A DNA stretch of 64,000 nucleotides from Acidobacteriota bacterium. Lineage in GTDB: Bacteria > Acidobacteriota > Terriglobia > Terriglobales > Acidobacteriaceae. Of this stretch, positions 17,794-26,308 are shown piece after piece (positions within the stretch are counted from its first letter, which is position 1; every line of letters starts with the position of its first letter). The stretch lies in contig JAEYQK010000024.1 of NCBI GenBank assembly GCA_023410055.1, positions 62,001 through 126,000 of the forward strand. The letters are read 5' to 3'. A model generated the notes under the pieces. That model saw nothing but the letters and a program-made list of their open reading frames with translations, did not search any database and had not been told where the DNA came from. The position numbers were made by a program, and so were the translations under genes.

Positions 17794-17811
17794 AGTCTTC
17801 GTCTTCCCGAT

Positions 17812-18294
17812 CTACCAAGTCGTATTGAGTTCCATCGCCATGCGATAGTACCGCAGTTCCTGGTTCTCGCCGACATCCAACTTCTCATCCGAACACTTCC
17901 GATATCCGCGAGCCGAATAGAACCCAAACGCCGGAAGTGATGCGTCCAGAACCACTCGGCTCAGCCCCAAGTGCCGCGCCTCGTCCTCAATCCGATCCAT
18001 GATGGTCTTGCCGATGCCGTGGCCCTGCAATTCCGGCAATACAAAGACGCGGGCTATCTCACCCCGCGCCAGCGTACCGGTGGCGACCATTCGCCCATCA
18101 ACGAACGCGACGACGACGAACGCCGAAGCTCCATCCGCCACGATCTTTTCCGGCGCATGATGCTCTACGAAGAACTGCACTGCTCTTGGAGGATAATGGG
18201 CCGGATACGAGGTACTAACGGTGTGAACAACTAGCGCATGCAGTTCGTCCAAATCCCGCTGCTCGTACTGCCTGACTTCTAAACGAATGTCCAT
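17812..18294 (-). CDS. GNAT-family N-acetyltransferase
   Basis: 160 residues. Acetyl-CoA-binding motif A is clear in RVFVLPELQGHGIGKTIM (QGHGIG being the R/Q-x-x-G-x-G/A loop), followed by GLSRVVLDASLPAFGFYSARGY for motif B. Substrate is unknown. It is the first gene of a minus-strand pair with hemD. Confidence 0.88.
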   Translation of the reverse strand: MDIRLEVRQYEQRDLDELHALVVHTVSTSYPAHYPPRAVQFFVEHHAPEKIVADGASAFVVVAFVDGRMVATGTLARGEIARVFVLPELQGHGIGKTIMDRIEDEARHLGLSRVVLDASLPAFGFYSARGYRKCSDEKLDVGENQELRYYRMAMELNTTW

Positions 18295-18311
18295 TGCTCG
18301 AAACTATCAAG

Positions 18312-18317
18312 TATGCT
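18312..18317 (+). promoter_or_regulatory. Candidate -10 for the 115-residue protein, leaderless spacing
   Basis: TATGCT ends 7 nt before the ATG at 18325. Because the alternative ATG at 18313 lies inside this hexamer, the downstream ATG is the better start. Confidence 0.4.
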
Positions 18318-18324
18318 TGGCCAC

Positions 18325-18672
18325 ATGCAATTCAACTATGACGGGCGCGTTTTTCGGAGCGTCAGTAATTCGCCCAACGGCGAGGTGAGCAGTGAAACGC
18401 TTTTTCACTACCACCAACAAGATCGCATCGTCTGGGCAACTTACGGCGGAGGAAGCATCGTTTTCGGGACGCTGGTCGCCAAGTTGGAAGCTGACGGATC
18501 TCTGGACATGCACTACGAGCACGTCAACAGCGAAGGCGACTTCATGACGGGCGAGTGTCACTCCGTTCCTGAAATCCTGCCAGACGGACGATATCGATTA
18601 CGCGAAAACTGGCGATGGACTTGTGGCAATCACTCTGAAGGCGAGTCCGTGATAGAGGAAATACCGAAGTAG
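18325..18672 (+). CDS. Small conserved protein, often mislabelled N-acetylglutamate synthase
   Basis: 115 residues: MQFNYDGRVFRSVSNSPNGE, then VWATYGGGSIVFGTLVAK and SLDMHYEHVNSEGDFMTG, ending in RENWRWTCGNHSEGESVIEE. This is a compact all-beta family that database entries sometimes call N-acetylglutamate synthase, but it has no GNAT or kinase-like domain and that name is not supported by the sequence. It sits alone on the plus strand between hemC and the GNAT gene, splitting the heme genes. Function unknown. Confidence 0.8.
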   Translation: MQFNYDGRVFRSVSNSPNGEVSSETLFHYHQQDRIVWATYGGGSIVFGTLVAKLEADGSLDMHYEHVNSEGDFMTGECHSVPEILPDGRYRLRENWRWTCGNHSEGESVIEEIPK

Positions 18673-18675
18673 AGG

Positions 18676-19611
18676 CTACGGTTGCTGTGGTGCAGCCGCC
18701 GCCTGACTGTACACCTCGTCCAAAATCTGCTGCCCACCCTCGGCCAGCAACTTCTTCCCAACTCTCTCGCCGAGTTCAACCGGATCCGTCCCAGTCATCT
18801 GCTCACGAAGTATGAGCGTTCCATCCGGGCGAGCAACAACTCCATAGAGATGGAGCTTGCCATCAGCAACTATCGCATGCGCCCCGATCGGAACCTGGCA
18901 TCCACCGCCCAATTGATTCAGCAGCGCCCGCTCGCAGCTTGTCGTCGCTCGCGCATTCTTGTCATCAAGGAACTCGAGTATCTCGCGCATGCGCGTGTCG
19001 CCCGCTCGTATCTCAATCCCCAATGCGCCCTGCCCTGCCGCCGGGCACATCATTTCAGGTGCAATCACCTGCTTAACAAGTTGGGTCTTACCCAGTCGAT
19101 TCAGTCCCGCTGCCGCGAGAATGATCGCATCGTATTCGCCTTGCTCAAGCTTGCGAATGCGCGTATCAACATTTCCCCGCAGCGGATGAATATCCAAATC
19201 CGGCCGCAGCACTTTCAACTGAGCCTGCCGCCGCAAGCTGCTCGTCCCCACACGCGCACCCTGCGGCAATTCCGCGACGCTGTTGTATCTGACTGACAGA
19301 AATACGTCGTTCGGATGCTCTCGCGTGGTAATCGCCGCAATCTCGAAATCGGCCGCCAACTCCGTGGGCAAGTCCTTAAGGCTATGCACTGCCAGATCGA
19401 CGCGCCCTTCCAGCAGCGCGTCCTCGATCTCCTTCGTGAACATGCCCTTCGTGCCGACCTTCGCGAGGGCAACATCGAGAATCTTGTCGCCAGTGGTCTT
19501 GATGATCTCGATCTCGACATCGTGCCCCTTCTCGCGCAGCGATGCCGCTATGTGGTTCGCCTGCCAGAGCGCAAGTTGAGAACCACGAGAACCGATTCTG
19601 AGTTTCGCCAT
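18676..19611 (-). CDS. hemC: Porphobilinogen deaminase (hydroxymethylbilane synthase)
   Basis: 311 residues. It joins four porphobilinogens into hydroxymethylbilane. Signatures: IGSRGSQLALWQ at the N-terminus, catalytic Asp D80 in HSLKDLP, substrate-binding RRQAQL and LRGNVDTRIRKL, and the dipyrromethane cofactor Cys C238 in GGGCQVPIGA. It shares one base with the hemA stop (TAATG), so the two are translationally coupled in the order hemX-hemA-hemC. Confidence 0.96.
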   Translation of the reverse strand: MAKLRIGSRGSQLALWQANHIAASLREKGHDVEIEIIKTTGDKILDVALAKVGTKGMFTKEIEDALLEGRVDLAVHSLKDLPTELAADFEIAAITTREHPNDVFLSVRYNSVAELPQGARVGTSSLRRQAQLKVLRPDLDIHPLRGNVDTRIRKLEQGEYDAIILAAAGLNRLGKTQLVKQVIAPEMMCPAAGQGALGIEIRAGDTRMREILEFLDDKNARATTSCERALLNQLGGGCQVPIGAHAIVADGKLHLYGVVARPDGTLILREQMTGTDPVELGERVGKKLLAEGGQQILDEVYSQAAAAPQQP

Positions 19612-20927
19612 TATGTTCCTGTTTCCTGGTCGCCGCCGGCATCCGAATCGCCTGCTCCAGCGGCTTTGCGGGAGTCGCGCAGGTTGAAGATGCGCCGGAC
19701 AAGATCCACTACGGTCGTCGCTTCCTGATTCCGTGCCGCGCTCTTCAGAGTCGTGATCGGCGTGTGCATAATCTTGTTGATGATCCCTCGCGACATCGCC
19801 TCGATGGCCATCTCCTGTTCGGGAGTAAGCGTTCCCAGCTTTCCTCGAACACGATCGATTTCCGCCTGCCGTATCGTCTCCAGATGGTCCTGCAATGACA
19901 CGATCGTTGGCACAACGTCCAGCGTCTGCAACCGGGCCATGAACCGCGCCACTTCATCTTGAATGATAGCCTCGGCCCTCGCCGCTTCCTGCCCGCGGTC
20001 CTTCATGTTCGCCGTGACCACCTGTTGCAGGTCGTCGATGTCGTACACGAAGATGCCGTCCAGATCGTTCATCCCCGAATCGACATCCCGCGGCACCGCT
20101 ATGTCGATGAAGAACATCGGACGATTGCGTCGGCGGTTCAAGAACTTCTCACCATGCTCACGCCGGAAAATCGCGTGCGGTGCTCCCGTCGAGGTGATGA
20201 TGATGTCGGCACGGTCTAGCGTGTCGTAGATATTCTCGAACCGCATGGCTTCGCCGTTGAACTTCTCTGCCAGAACCACCGCGCGCTCGTACGTACGATT
20301 CGCAACGAAAATGCTCCCCGCACCATGCGCCAGCAAATGCCGCGCCGCCAGCTCGCTCATCTTGCCCGCGCCCACCAGGCACACGTGCTTCCCTGCCAGC
20401 GAGCCAAAAATCTTCTTCGCCAGATCCACGGCAACCGACGCGACCGACACCGCCGACGTCCCAACCGCCGTCTCATTCCTTACCTTCTTCGCCACAGCAA
20501 AGGAACGCGTAAACAGCGCATCCAGTTGCGAGTTGACCGTCCCTACCGCACGCGCCGTCGCGTAGGCCTCTTTCACTTGGCCCAGAATCTGCGGCTCTCC
20601 TATTACCATCGAGTCCAAGCTTGATGCCACCCGAAACACATGCCGCACCGCGTTCTCATCACGATGATCGTAGAGATACTGCTCAAATTCCGTGCGAGGT
20701 ACTCCGAAATACTCAGAAAGGAATCCGTGTAGATCAGCGCTGCCGTTCAGCGTCCGTGCCGCAAACTCAACGCGGTTGCAGGTCGAGATGATCAACCCCT
20801 CTTCAATTCCCGGATGCTGCACAAGACGTTGCAGAGCGTCTGGCAATTGCTTTTCGGGTATGGCAAAGCGCTCGCGCACATCCACCGGCGCGGTCTTGTG
20901 ATTCACACCCGTTAGTACAAAGTTCAT
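19611..20927 (-). CDS. hemA: Glutamyl-tRNA reductase
   Basis: 438 residues. It reduces glutamyl-tRNA to glutamate-1-semialdehyde, the first committed step of C5-route heme synthesis. Catalytic Cys C50 lies in STCNRVE; GVNHKTAPVDVRE at the start and IGEPQILGQVKEAY are family hallmarks; the NADPH Rossmann loop is CLVGAGKMSELAARHL. The start overlaps the end of hemX by 4 bp (ATGA). The C-terminal dimerisation domain is complete. Confidence 0.96.
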   Translation of the reverse strand: MNFVLTGVNHKTAPVDVRERFAIPEKQLPDALQRLVQHPGIEEGLIISTCNRVEFAARTLNGSADLHGFLSEYFGVPRTEFEQYLYDHRDENAVRHVFRVASSLDSMVIGEPQILGQVKEAYATARAVGTVNSQLDALFTRSFAVAKKVRNETAVGTSAVSVASVAVDLAKKIFGSLAGKHVCLVGAGKMSELAARHLLAHGAGSIFVANRTYERAVVLAEKFNGEAMRFENIYDTLDRADIIITSTGAPHAIFRREHGEKFLNRRRNRPMFFIDIAVPRDVDSGMNDLDGIFVYDIDDLQQVVTANMKDRGQEAARAEAIIQDEVARFMARLQTLDVVPTIVSLQDHLETIRQAEIDRVRGKLGTLTPEQEMAIEAMSRGIINKIMHTPITTLKSAARNQEATTVVDLVRRIFNLRDSRKAAGAGDSDAGGDQETGT

Positions 20928-21751
20928 GGAGCCACAAACCTATGCATCACGCTGAAATAGCTGGCAGCCCAAGCACCAATGGCGGCCACAAACGCCACCG
21001 TAGCCAGGTACGCCGCCCTGCGTCCGCGCCATCCCGAATTCCAGCGCGTGTACAGCAGCACAACATATACAGCCCACATCAATAGAGAAAGCATGACCTT
21101 GGGGTGCATGAAGTACATCGAACCGAAGCTGCGCTCGGCGATCACCGCACCCATCACAAGGCCGATCGTCATGAACGGGAAGCCCAGAATCAACGACTTG
21201 TACCCGATATCATCGATCACTTCCAAAGCCGGCAGCCTCGAGAAGAAACCTCCCGCAGTCGCATTCTTGAGTTTCGATTTCAGATTTCGCGTCTGCACCA
21301 GATAGAGCAGACTCGCAACAAAACTCAGCACCAGCGCCGCATAGCCAGCAAATATCAGCGCGATATGAATGCCGACCCATCCGTTACGCAGAACTGGATT
21401 CGACAACGCCAGCGGACGCTGCCCGATTGCCGACGCAAATGTAAGCAGGAAAACCAAAGGAAAAACAAATATCCCCGGCGACGTGGTCTTATACCGGACC
21501 CTGACCACCATGAAGAGAAACATGATGAAAAATGCGAGCACCGACTCGGCGAAATGCACCGAGCCCAGTGTCATGTGCTCAAGCACTATCCCCTCAACCA
21601 GCGACACAAAATGGAACAACATGCCAAGTCCTACGCAGGGCAAGATGAATCCGCGCAAGAGGTAGTCGCCTCGTTTGTTGAGCAGAGCGAGCGCATAGAG
21701 CAGTCCCACCGCGTAGAAACCAACGGCGACTCGCAGCCAAATCAAGGGCAT
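20924..21751 (-). CDS. hemX: HemX/CcsA-type cytochrome c assembly membrane protein
   Basis: 275 residues with about eight hydrophobic segments. The conserved central block GWVGIHIALIFAGYAALV and the C-terminal membrane part place it in the CcsA/CcmC/HemX superfamily. In many bacteria a gene of this type precedes hemA; in Firmicutes HemX lowers HemA levels. It lacks an obvious WWD heme-handling motif, which favours HemX over a true heme exporter. Overlap with hemA shows one operon. Confidence 0.85.
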   Translation of the reverse strand: MPLIWLRVAVGFYAVGLLYALALLNKRGDYLLRGFILPCVGLGMLFHFVSLVEGIVLEHMTLGSVHFAESVLAFFIMFLFMVVRVRYKTTSPGIFVFPLVFLLTFASAIGQRPLALSNPVLRNGWVGIHIALIFAGYAALVLSFVASLLYLVQTRNLKSKLKNATAGGFFSRLPALEVIDDIGYKSLILGFPFMTIGLVMGAVIAERSFGSMYFMHPKVMLSLLMWAVYVVLLYTRWNSGWRGRRAAYLATVAFVAAIGAWAASYFSVMHRFVAP

Positions 21752-21879
21752 AACTTGTATCGTCCCACGAACCAGTCCGTGCCAGCGGGCCGGCTACTCA
21801 GTTAAATCGATTATAACTTCTTACAAATCAGTGTACGGAAAGACAGTTACAGACGCCAGCGACCGCCGTGACCTGTTCA

Positions 21880-22230
21880 TTAGAGATCCAGAGTCTCTAC
21901 AAGGCTTTCAATTATTTCAGGAGTCACAACGAACCGCCGCGCCGAACCAGCTACATCGCTCACTTCATCGAACGCCTGGAACAGAGCCATCTTTCCTATC
22001 GCGTACTGCTCCGGCTCCGATAGTCCTCTGCCGTGACTCGCGGCCCATGCCCGCAACGCGCTCTCCTGCACGAAAATGCTGACCGCAAAGAAGGACCGTC
22101 GGTCGCTGCTAACGTCGAACACATACTCGGTGGCCGGCTCACCCTCAAGCGCCAGCCGCTGGCCCACAAAGTAGTACTGATATACATACCCGGTCTGCCC
22201 CGTGTACGTCTTCAGACGCCGTACCGCCAT
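21880..22230 (-). CDS. Conserved protein of unknown function
   Basis: 116 residues: KTYTGQTGYVYQYYFVGQRL, then EYVFDVSSDRRSFFAVSIFV and a helical tail. It reads like a small soluble alpha/beta protein and I have the impression of similar proteins in Acidobacteriota, without a function. It starts 2 bp after the stop of the GalT-like gene, so it is surely co-transcribed with it. Confidence 0.7.
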   Translation of the reverse strand: MAVRRLKTYTGQTGYVYQYYFVGQRLALEGEPATEYVFDVSSDRRSFFAVSIFVQESALRAWAASHGRGLSEPEQYAIGKMALFQAFDEVSDVAGSARRFVVTPEIIESLVETLDL

Positions 22231-22232
22231 CG

Positions 22233-23222
22233 CTACTCCAGCTTGGCTTCGCGCAGTTTTGCCGCAGCCGTCTCGGAACTCACGGGAGTGAAGTAGGTCT
22301 CCTTTACCGTGTAGCTCTTGGCCTTGTTCTTCAAAATCGGAAGAATCTCGATGTGCCAGTGATAGTCGTCATCCAGCGTCTTCCAGTACCCAAGCACGGC
22401 AGACTTGTGCAACGTGTTTGGTGACGTATGAAGAACCATGTGGAAGTCAGTCGTCACCGTGCGTATCCGTCGCAAGGTGTTCTTCAGCAACACTGCCAAG
22501 TCCCGCACCGCGCCGGCCCTAGCCAGTGCGAATCTCTCAAATGACGCATCATGTGTTCGCGCGGTAATCCAGGTCTCAAACGGCACACGCGGCGCATACG
22601 GACACAGCGCCAGGAAGTCCCCGTGCGTCTCGACCAGCCGCACCGCCTGCCGCTCCTCCTGCGCCAGAATGTCGCAAAAGACACATCGCTCCTTCTCCGC
22701 GAAGTACTCACGGCCCGCCCGCAGTTCGTACAGCACGCGCCGCGGAACGAATGTAGTGGCGATCAACTGCGACGTCGGGTGCGCAAAATCCTGCCCTGCA
22801 ACCTCACCGTGATCCTTGTAGACAGTGATGTACTTGAATCGCCTATCCTGCTTCAGATCGATGATGCGCTGCGCAATCAGCAGGAGATACTGCTCGATCT
22901 CCTCGGCGCTTGCGTTCCATAGCTCGCGATCGTGTCGCGGATTCTCGACCAGCACTTCATGAGCCCCAACCGCTCTCATGCGGTCGTAGATGCCGTCTGC
23001 CCTTCGGCCCGGGTCACCTTCAACGTGATACAGCGCCCCCGGGTGGACAACTGCCCGCGATGACCACGGCCCGCCATCGACCGATGGCCTGCTCGAGACT
23101 ACTTGCACCTTGTCACTGTGCTCCGGACAATAACGGCAAACGCCTTCTTCCGCCGGAGGCCCCGGCAAATCATCCCCGGTGATCACCCATGAACGCGTAA
23201 TCGGATCCTTACGTAGCTCCAT
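22233..23222 (-). CDS. GalT-like (galactose-1-phosphate uridylyltransferase superfamily) protein
   Basis: 329 residues with two HIT-type half domains. Zinc-type CxxC pairs are present (C29/C32 in CRYCPEH; CVFCDILAQEE later), and the late DYHWHIEILP matches the metal-binding HxH of GalT. The nucleophile region reads FAHPTSQLIATTFVP, where classical GalT has HPHxQ, so the second His, the one that carries uridylate, is Thr. It may therefore not be a normal GalT. Start at 23222 because TACTAT lies 6 nt upstream; a TTG 6 nt earlier is possible. It heads an operon with the 116-residue gene. Confidence 0.82.
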   Translation of the reverse strand: MELRKDPITRSWVITGDDLPGPPAEEGVCRYCPEHSDKVQVVSSRPSVDGGPWSSRAVVHPGALYHVEGDPGRRADGIYDRMRAVGAHEVLVENPRHDRELWNASAEEIEQYLLLIAQRIIDLKQDRRFKYITVYKDHGEVAGQDFAHPTSQLIATTFVPRRVLYELRAGREYFAEKERCVFCDILAQEERQAVRLVETHGDFLALCPYAPRVPFETWITARTHDASFERFALARAGAVRDLAVLLKNTLRRIRTVTTDFHMVLHTSPNTLHKSAVLGYWKTLDDDYHWHIEILPILKNKAKSYTVKETYFTPVSSETAAAKLREAKLE

Positions 23223-23228
23223 GCACAA

Positions 23229-23234
23229 ATAGTA
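23229..23234 (-). promoter_or_regulatory. Candidate -10 of the GalT-like gene, leaderless spacing
   Basis: On the minus strand TACTAT ends 6 nt before the ATG at 23222. No ribosome-binding site is seen. Confidence 0.4.
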
Positions 23235-23274
23235 AACGAATCAGCGGCTCGCGTGCTCTTCGCCAATCTTTTTC

Positions 23275-23298
23275 GATCACCCGATCACCAGATCACAA
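23275..23298 (+). repeat. 8-bp tandem repeat, three units, upstream of mutS
   Basis: Three imperfect copies of GATCACCC (last units GATCACCA and GATCACAA). They lie directly upstream of the mutS promoter, in the spacer with the divergent GalT-like gene. Similar CCCGATGG-type micro-repeats occur near 39003-39026 and 45840-45859. Confidence 0.6.
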
Positions 23299-23313
23299 AT
23301 TCACCCGATCTCT

Positions 23314-23322
23314 TGCTATACT
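23314..23322 (+). promoter_or_regulatory. Extended -10 of mutS
   Basis: TG-C-TATACT, 20 nt before the ATG at 23343. It shows that the open frame upstream of 23343 is not translated. Confidence 0.5.
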
Positions 23323-23342
23323 CCGATTTCCAGCGATTCACG

Positions 23343-26072
23343 ATGATGACCGAGGCCTCCACACCCCTGATGCGGCAGTATGCCGCCATTAAAAAAGAGC
23401 ATCCGCACACGCTCGTCTTCTTCCGCCTCGGCGATTTCTACGAACTCTTCTTCGACGACGCCGTGACTGCCGCTCGCGAACTCCAAATCACGCTAACGTC
23501 ACGCAACAAGGAAAAGGGCGTTGCCGTGCCCATGTGCGGAGTGCCCTACCACGCAGCCGAGAACTACATCTCCAAGCTCATCCGCAAGGGATTCAAGGTC
23601 GCCATCTGCGAGCAGATGGAGGACCCCAAAAAGACGAAGACCATTGTGCGCCGCGAAGTGACTCGCATTGTCACTCCCGGAACCGCGGCTGACGCGTCGC
23701 TCAACTCCGAGGAAAACAACTTCCTGGCCGCAATCGCGCACCACCAAGAATCGAACAAAGATGGCGGCAGCGTGGTCGTCGGCTTCGCAGCGCTTGACCT
23801 CAGTACCGGAGAGTTCCGCGCTACCGAATTCCGCGGCCACGACGCCGAACGCCGTATCTGCGACGAACTCGAACAGCTCCGTCCAAGGGAAGTTCTGTTC
23901 GGGTCGTCGATTCCCTTATTCGAAGCGAAGCAAACAACGGTGCCCCACGTACGCGAAGCTAACGTGGGGAATCTCCAGCCCGGTCTGAACGGGAATCCTT
24001 ACGCGCTCACTCCCCTTGAAGACTGGATCTTCGCCCCCGACTACGCCCTTCCGCAGGTCGAGAACCACTTCGGCGTGCTCTCGCTGGAAGGCTTCGGCCT
24101 CTCGGGCAAGACCGCCGCTGGCTGCGCCGCCGGAGCTATCCTGCATTACATTCGCACCACGCAGCGCGGTTCGCTCGATCACATCGACCGTATCGGCTAC
24201 TACGAGCGCCAGAACTGCCTCGTGCTCGACGCGGTCACGGTTCGCAATCTCGAACTGATCGAGCCTATTTTCGCCGCGCAGGGTGATGGCATCACGCTCT
24301 TCCGCGCACTCGACGCGACGATCACGCCGATGGGCAAGCGCCTGCTGCGGGCCTGGATGCTGCGGCCTTCGATTGATCTGGTTGAAATCAACGGACGCCT
24401 CGACTCGGTCACTGCGCTGCATGCCGACATGATCTCGCGTGAGGAACTCCGGCGCTCACTCGATGGCATCCTCGATATCGAACGGCTGCTGAGCCGGATC
24501 ACGCTGGAAACCGCGAATCCGCGGGACGTGCTGGCCCTTGCTGCTTCCCTGCGAAAACTGCCTGCGGTGCGTATCTCACTAAATAAGTTCTTCGATCCCG
24601 CGCAAGCCAACGGCGGGCTTGAACGGGGCACCACGTTTCCGCGACTCTCAACTCTTCACGCGAATATCGACGAACTCCAGGATCTGCGCACGCGGATCGA
24701 AGGCACCATCGTTCCCGAGCCGCCACTGACGTTCAACGACGGAGGCGTGATTGCCGCCGGACTCGACGCCACGCTCGACGATCTGCGCTACGTGAGCCAC
24801 AACTCCAAGCAATATCTCGCGCGGGTTGAGGAGCGCGAACGCCAGCGTACCGGAATCACGTCGCTCAAGGTCAAGTTCAACAACGTCTTCGGGTACTACA
24901 TCGAGATCAGCAAGGCCAATCTCGATCGCGCGCCTGACGATTACGAACGTAAGCAGACGCTGGTCAACGCGGAGCGCTTCACCACGCCCGAGCTCAAAGA
25001 GTACGAAGCCAAGATCCTCGACGCGCAAGAAAAGATCATCGACATCGAGCGTCGCATCTTCGCCGAACTCCGTGCTGCAATTGCCGCAGAAGCCAAGCGC
25101 GTTCGTCAGACTGCGTTGGCGCTGGCAGAAGTTGATGTTCTGGCAAACTTCGCGCACATTGCTTTCGAACGAAATTACTGTCGCCCGCAGTTCGATGACA
25201 GCAATGACATCGAGGTCGTCGAAGGGCGTCATCCCGTTGTCGAACGGCTCGATCTGACCGGCGGCGCTGATCGCTTCATTCCTAACGATCTCTATCTGCA
25301 TCCGGAGACACACGCCGTACTGCTCATCACCGGACCGAACATGGGCGGCAAATCTACCTATCTGCGCCAGGCCGCACTGCTGGCCATCATGGCGCAGATG
25401 GGATCGTTCGTCCCGGCGCGCTCGATGCGCACGGGCATCGTCGATCGAATCTTCACGCGTATCGGAGCCGCTGACAACCTCGCCCGCGGACGCTCGACCT
25501 TCATGGTTGAGATGACCGAGACGGCGGCGATCCTGAACACGGCCACTCCGCGCTCGCTCATCCTGCTCGATGAGATCGGACGCGGCACCGCGACTTATGA
25601 CGGCTTGGCAATCGCGTGGGCCGCTGTCGAATACATCCATGCGCGCGTGCGGGCCAAGACGCTCTTCGCCACGCACTATCACGAACTCACTGAGCTCGAA
25701 GACAAACTCAGCGGCGTGAAGAACTATCACGTGTCGGTGAAAGAGAACGCCGGAGGCATCGTCTTCCTGCGCCGCGTCGAACCCGGAGCGGCCGACCGGA
25801 GCTACGGCATCGAAGTCGCAAAGCTCGCCGGACTGCCCAACGAGATGATCGATCGCGCCCGCGAAGTGCTGCACGAACATGAATCCGCCGGACGCCGCGT
25901 CACCGACGAACTCGAGTCGGACGATCACGACGCATCGTCGAACGTGCAGCTAACGATGTTCACGCCGCTGTCGCAGCAGATCGTCGATCGCCTGCGCGAA
26001 GCCGACATCAATCGCCTCTCACCCATCGAGGCGCTGAACCTGCTGTTCGAACTGAAGAAGCAGTTGGACTGA
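23343..26072 (+). CDS. mutS: DNA mismatch repair protein MutS
   Basis: 909-residue mismatch-recognition ATPase. The mismatch-wedge motif is at F32-Y33-E34 (GDFYELFF). The Walker A GPNMGGKST begins at residue 664; LILLDEIGRGT is Walker B and signature, and ATHYHELTEL follows. Two hairpin elements are embedded in frame: residues ~198-210 (TTVPHVREANVGN) in the connector region and ~419-431 (PAQANGGLERGTT) in the lever region. Both are absent from my picture of the family and make the protein about 25 residues longer. Either of two adjacent ATGs (23343, 23346) may be used. No mutL is nearby. Confidence 0.96.
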   Translation: MMTEASTPLMRQYAAIKKEHPHTLVFFRLGDFYELFFDDAVTAARELQITLTSRNKEKGVAVPMCGVPYHAAENYISKLIRKGFKVAICEQMEDPKKTKTIVRREVTRIVTPGTAADASLNSEENNFLAAIAHHQESNKDGGSVVVGFAALDLSTGEFRATEFRGHDAERRICDELEQLRPREVLFGSSIPLFEAKQTTVPHVREANVGNLQPGLNGNPYALTPLEDWIFAPDYALPQVENHFGVLSLEGFGLSGKTAAGCAAGAILHYIRTTQRGSLDHIDRIGYYERQNCLVLDAVTVRNLELIEPIFAAQGDGITLFRALDATITPMGKRLLRAWMLRPSIDLVEINGRLDSVTALHADMISREELRRSLDGILDIERLLSRITLETANPRDVLALAASLRKLPAVRISLNKFFDPAQANGGLERGTTFPRLSTLHANIDELQDLRTRIEGTIVPEPPLTFNDGGVIAAGLDATLDDLRYVSHNSKQYLARVEERERQRTGITSLKVKFNNVFGYYIEISKANLDRAPDDYERKQTLVNAERFTTPELKEYEAKILDAQEKIIDIERRIFAELRAAIAAEAKRVRQTALALAEVDVLANFAHIAFERNYCRPQFDDSNDIEVVEGRHPVVERLDLTGGADRFIPNDLYLHPETHAVLLITGPNMGGKSTYLRQAALLAIMAQMGSFVPARSMRTGIVDRIFTRIGAADNLARGRSTFMVEMTETAAILNTATPRSLILLDEIGRGTATYDGLAIAWAAVEYIHARVRAKTLFATHYHELTELEDKLSGVKNYHVSVKENAGGIVFLRRVEPGAADRSYGIEVAKLAGLPNEMIDRAREVLHEHESAGRRVTDELESDDHDASSNVQLTMFTPLSQQIVDRLREADINRLSPIEALNLLFELKKQLD
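23935..23970 (+). repeat. GGTGCCCC hairpin element, copy 3 (inside mutS)
   Basis: 34/36 identical to copy 1 at 16029-16064. CCCCACGT (23943-23950) pairs with ACGTGGGG (23962-23969). It is 12 codons long and keeps the mutS frame open. Confidence 0.85.
24597..24632 (-). repeat. GGTGCCCC hairpin element, copy 4 (inside mutS, reverse)
   Basis: Left arm CCCGCGCAAGCC (24597-24608) and right arm GGCTTGAACGGGG (24616-24628) followed by CACC. The arms match at 10 of 12 positions. The right arm is identical to those of copies 5 and 7. Confidence 0.75.
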
Positions 26073-26308
26073 TTTGGAGCGCTGGTCTCCGGCTGGCCCG
26101 GCGGCATCTTGCCGGTTCTTGTTCGTAGCGTCGGCGACTCACCGTCTTTCGGGACGGGGCTGTGCCCCTTCGGTAAGAACCGTAGTCCGAATTTTGTTGC
26201 CCTACGGCTTTCGTGTTGATTTAATTGTGCTCCGACAAACAGGGGCATTGTGCAGCGACACTGCTGGCGTTTCCGATCATTGATCGGGTTACGAGAGGAA
26301 ATGCAACT
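26073..26308. other. Intergenic spacer with small hairpins downstream of mutS
   Basis: No gene is seen. It contains CCGTC-TTTCGG-GACGG overlapping into GGGGC-TGT-GCCCC (about 26141-26166), and CCGTAG/CTACGG arms further on. These could end mutS transcription. A GAGAGGA at about 26293-26299 is the ribosome-binding site of the next gene. Confidence 0.5.

Noticed and set aside
23275..23298. Possible CRISPR-like repeat upstream of mutS
   Set aside because: Period is 8 bp with only three units and no spacers; it is a micro-satellite.
24648..25928. 426-codon open frame antisense to mutS
   Set aside because: It mirrors the codon pattern of mutS on the other strand; no family motif, and GC-rich genes commonly give long antisense frames.
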